64,000 bases of DNA, taken from TMED27 sp963922705 (lineage in GTDB: Bacteria > Pseudomonadota > Alphaproteobacteria > Micavibrionales > Micavibrionaceae). Location: positions 1 through 64,000 of the forward strand of contig CAWUJS010000001.1 in NCBI GenBank assembly GCA_963922705.1, given 5' to 3'. Positions within the stretch are counted from its first letter, which is position 1, and each line of letters opens with the position of its first letter. Below the pieces are notes generated by a model, which was not told the DNA's origin, did no database searches, and worked only from the letters and a program-made list of their open reading frames with translations. Below, one piece after another: positions 61,751 through 64,000 of the stretch. The position numbers were made by a program, and so were the translations under genes.

Positions 61751-63271
61751 ATGAAATTTTTTAAAATATTAGTTTTCTGCCTTGCAATGGTTACAGCATA
61801 CCCTGCTTTAGCTGAAGAAAAATATGTTGAACAAATCGCAGACGAAATTTATGACGCAATATATGAAGAACAATTTGATATAGCTGAAACAATTCTTAAC
61901 TATCACATAACAGAAAACTCTGTTACGCGTCATGGTTCAGATACATTTACAACAGCCATTAATATTGTGCTGAAAAGGATTAATGATGAAAATGGATTCA
62001 TACTCTGGCAGAAAAAAACAGATAAGTGGTTATCTCAATCAAAAAGAAGTTTTTCATCCGAGTTTTTCCACCATCAAATAAGATATAAAAATTCCTTGCA
62101 CTTTAAAAATTCAAAAGAGTGGAAGAATCTTTTACAAAGCGTAAGAAGAAAACACCAGAAAACGCTCGATAGTTTTTACGATAGCGCCCTCAGGTTATTA
62201 CACAAATATCCTGATCACTGGCGAATACACTCAGACATTGTCGCAAATTACACAGACTACAATTTAACATATGAAGAGCTAAACGAACATCTCTTTGAAA
62301 CTCAAAAATTAAAGCCGGGCGATGTTGCAAGCATGGTGGGTCATATAAAGTCTCTGGCACATGAATCGCTTGGGCGCGATGATGATATTATTACCAAGGG
62401 CATTTCCAATATTTTAAAAAAATATCCTGAACGTAATCTTTCTAAACCTGAATATATAGATGAAAAAACAAAGCAGGAAATCAAGGAAGAAATTTTTGAG
62501 CTCACAATTGCCAGAGTTTTAAGTACTGCGCGCCGGTATAACCAGAAGTCAACAAAGAATTCTTCGGCTCCATCACTAATTCCACTCGCATATAAAACAA
62601 TATACAATGACCTAAAGTCATATTACGGTGAAAGCTCAGAAAAACTGCAAACGCATCCGCTTTCAATTAAAAGACAAGCCGTATGGAATGAAATTGTAGA
62701 AAGTTATAATCTTCTGACAAGAAGATTTCCCAATAGTGGTCATTACCTCTCTGATTACCTGGAAATATCCATGGAATTAAAGCGCAACGATCAGATTGAA
62801 AACATTATTAATAAAATAGAAAAGCATGATCCAAATTATCACCCGGCTCGTTTAAAGCCTCTGGAATGTCTTTATTTTAGCACGATTAAGCCTGAAAACC
62901 GGACACCAGAGCGCACTGAAAAGATGTATCAGACATGCAAAATAGCTGTGAATTTCAAAGACGAAGAAATTTACCACTATCGAGCTGGCTGGGCTGCAAG
63001 GCAACTGGGGTACTATGAAGAATCAAATATGCTTATTGAAAACGCCCTCAAACTGGCACCGGATAGTTACATTTACATGACAGATATATGCTGGAATTAC
63101 AAAGATTTAAACATATATGATAAAGCTCTGGATTATTGCAACAAAGCTATCACAACAAACAGAATGCATCCCCGCGCATGGCTAGGGCGCTCACATATAT
63201 ATTATCATGGCTTCAAAGATAGTGTGCAGGCGCAAAAAGATGCCGAGCAGTATAAAAGGCTGACTAAATGA
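61751..63271 (+). CDS. Exported protein with TPR-like repeats
   Basis: A 506-residue protein with a signal peptide (residues 1-21, ending YPALA). The rest is helical. The C-terminal part has tetratricopeptide-like repeats: YHYRAGWAARQLGYYEESNMLIENALKLAPDSYIYMTDICWNYKDLNIYDKALDYCNKAITTNRMHPRAWLGRSHIYYHG (residues about 405-490). The N-terminal part is also helical and may hold degenerate repeats. It is probably a periplasmic scaffold. It is 28 bases downstream of phaC, possibly on the same transcript. Confidence 0.78.
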   Translation: MKFFKILVFCLAMVTAYPALAEEKYVEQIADEIYDAIYEEQFDIAETILNYHITENSVTRHGSDTFTTAINIVLKRINDENGFILWQKKTDKWLSQSKRSFSSEFFHHQIRYKNSLHFKNSKEWKNLLQSVRRKHQKTLDSFYDSALRLLHKYPDHWRIHSDIVANYTDYNLTYEELNEHLFETQKLKPGDVASMVGHIKSLAHESLGRDDDIITKGISNILKKYPERNLSKPEYIDEKTKQEIKEEIFELTIARVLSTARRYNQKSTKNSSAPSLIPLAYKTIYNDLKSYYGESSEKLQTHPLSIKRQAVWNEIVESYNLLTRRFPNSGHYLSDYLEISMELKRNDQIENIINKIEKHDPNYHPARLKPLECLYFSTIKPENRTPERTEKMYQTCKIAVNFKDEEIYHYRAGWAARQLGYYEESNMLIENALKLAPDSYIYMTDICWNYKDLNIYDKALDYCNKAITTNRMHPRAWLGRSHIYYHGFKDSVQAQKDAEQYKRLTK

Positions 63272-63414
63272 GAAAAAAACTCCACAGGTATATTGCCATA
63301 AGGTGTTGTGATGTTTTTTATCATCTATGGTAAAATCAACGCACTGTTTCAAAACAAGCTTTCTAGCGGTATTAAAATACCCTTATTTTACCTCTCTGTT
63401 TTCGTTTAATTTTA

Positions 63415-63443
63415 TTGACATTATTTGCAGAAAGAGGCATAAA
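63415..63443 (+). promoter_or_regulatory. Candidate promoter of rplM-rpsI
   Basis: A perfect TTGACA (63415-63420) is followed, 17 bases later, by CATAAA (63438-63443), about 35 bases before the rplM ATG at 63477. Confidence 0.6.
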
Positions 63444-63476
63444 CCGTTCACGAATTTAATATGAAGGATAAAAACC

Positions 63477-63938
63477 ATGTCAGGAACAACCAATACAAAG
63501 CCTGCAGATGTTAATAAAAAATGGATCATTGTTGATGCCAAGGATGTCGTCCTTGGGCGTCTTGCAAGCATTATTGCACTTCGTCTGCGCGGCAAACATA
63601 AACCAAGCTACACCCCGCATGTTGATGATGGTGACAACGTTATTGTGATCAACGCAGATAAGGTTCGCTTAACAGGTAATAAGCGCGAAGGCGATATTTT
63701 CTATTGGCATACTGGCTATCCCGGCGGGATTAAACAACGCACTAAAGGGCAAATCCTTGATGGAAAGCATCCAGAACGTGTTGTTGAAAAAGCCGTACAA
63801 CGCATGCTTCCTAAAGGTCCTCTGGGATATAAAGTGTTTAGCAATTTGCGTGTTTATGCTGGTACAGAGCACCCGCATGAAGCACAAAAGCCCGAAATTC
63901 TTGATGTCGCAGCAATGAATGCGAAGAATAAACGTTAG
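63477..63938 (+). CDS. rplM: 50S ribosomal protein L13
   Basis: A 153-residue ribosomal protein. WIIVDAKDVVLGRLASIIALRLRGKHKPSYTPHVDDGDNVIVINADKVRLTG-type sequence, and AVQRMLPKGPLG, are typical. The C-terminal extension (EILDVAAMNAKNKR) is as in alphaproteobacteria. The pair with rpsI is universal in bacteria. GAAGGA is 10 bases before the ATG. Confidence 0.98.
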   Translation: MSGTTNTKPADVNKKWIIVDAKDVVLGRLASIIALRLRGKHKPSYTPHVDDGDNVIVINADKVRLTGNKREGDIFYWHTGYPGGIKQRTKGQILDGKHPERVVEKAVQRMLPKGPLGYKVFSNLRVYAGTEHPHEAQKPEILDVAAMNAKNKR

Positions 63939-63958
63939 AAAAGGTTAGGAAGATAACA

Positions 63959-64000
63959 ATGTCCAAAAAAGAAGAGCCAGTGAAAGATTTAAAAGACCTC
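63959..64000 (+). CDS. rpsI: 30S ribosomal protein S9, first codons (cut by window end)
   Basis: The ATG at 63959 opens a frame MSKKEEPVKDLKDL through the right edge, 20 bases after rplM. Position after rplM and a basic/acidic N-terminus agree with S9; the rest is beyond the window. AGGAAG is about 6 bases before the ATG. Confidence 0.9.
   Translation, partial: MSKKEEPVKDLKDL

Overview
The window reads as a continuous stretch of an alphaproteobacterial chromosome. The main reason is gene order: a complete respiratory complex I cluster (nuoA to nuoN) followed by birA, coaX, RNase J, a DUF1467 protein and proS, and a hom-glpX-recJ block, are both arrangements typical of Alphaproteobacteria. 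A class I PHA synthase, an IalB-family protein and a Gram-negative LPS-assembly protein (LptD) agree. By eye the base composition is moderately AT-rich, so a Rhodospirillales/Micavibrio-like or deep-branching lineage is possible, but I cannot place it further.

Layout. 1-3.4 kb: the passenger part of a large autotransporter (running off the left edge) and an IalB-like protein. 3.4-29.2 kb: one long leftward-transcribed region with nuoABCDE, an OmpA-like gene, nuoF, then a rightward purL-purQ pair, then nuoG, two tiny paralogous genes, an NTP-pyrophosphohydrolase-like gene, nuoHIJKLMN, birA, coaX, rnj, two small genes and proS. 29.3-33.5 kb: a receiver-domain protein, tRNA-Asp, two unknown proteins, ispG and tRNA-Val. 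33.6-39.6 kb: the protein-quality-control block hup, lon, clpP, tig (no clpX), with a 658-bp repeat-rich spacer and tRNA-His. 39.7-44 kb: a small acidic protein, tRNA-Leu, glnA, a secreted unknown and an isochorismatase-like hydrolase. 44-54.7 kb: parE with a coupled membrane protein, a coiled-coil membrane protein, an SLC13/RCK transporter, lptD, a DEAD-box helicase and gshB. 54.7-64 kb: a His-rich membrane protein, recJ, glpX, hom, a small lipoprotein, phaC, a TPR protein, rplM and the first codons of rpsI.

The most unusual signal is a set of palindromic repeats with GTCAT...ATGAC ends. They lie in several spacers and, strikingly, inside the purL reading frame, where at least three of them (plus a fourth AGAATCTC-type element) are translated in frame, much like the palindromic elements known from Rickettsia. 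The purL is a fused PurS-PurL type that is not the usual alphaproteobacterial form, and with purQ it sits on the opposite strand in the middle of the nuo operon. Together with a ProRS of the archaeal/eukaryotic type at the usual proS position, this points to acquired or displaced genes in otherwise conserved neighbourhoods. The nuo cluster also carries extra genes (an OmpA-like protein, two 55-60 residue paralogs and a MazG/PRA-PH-like enzyme), the last of these joined to nuoH by a stop/start overlap.
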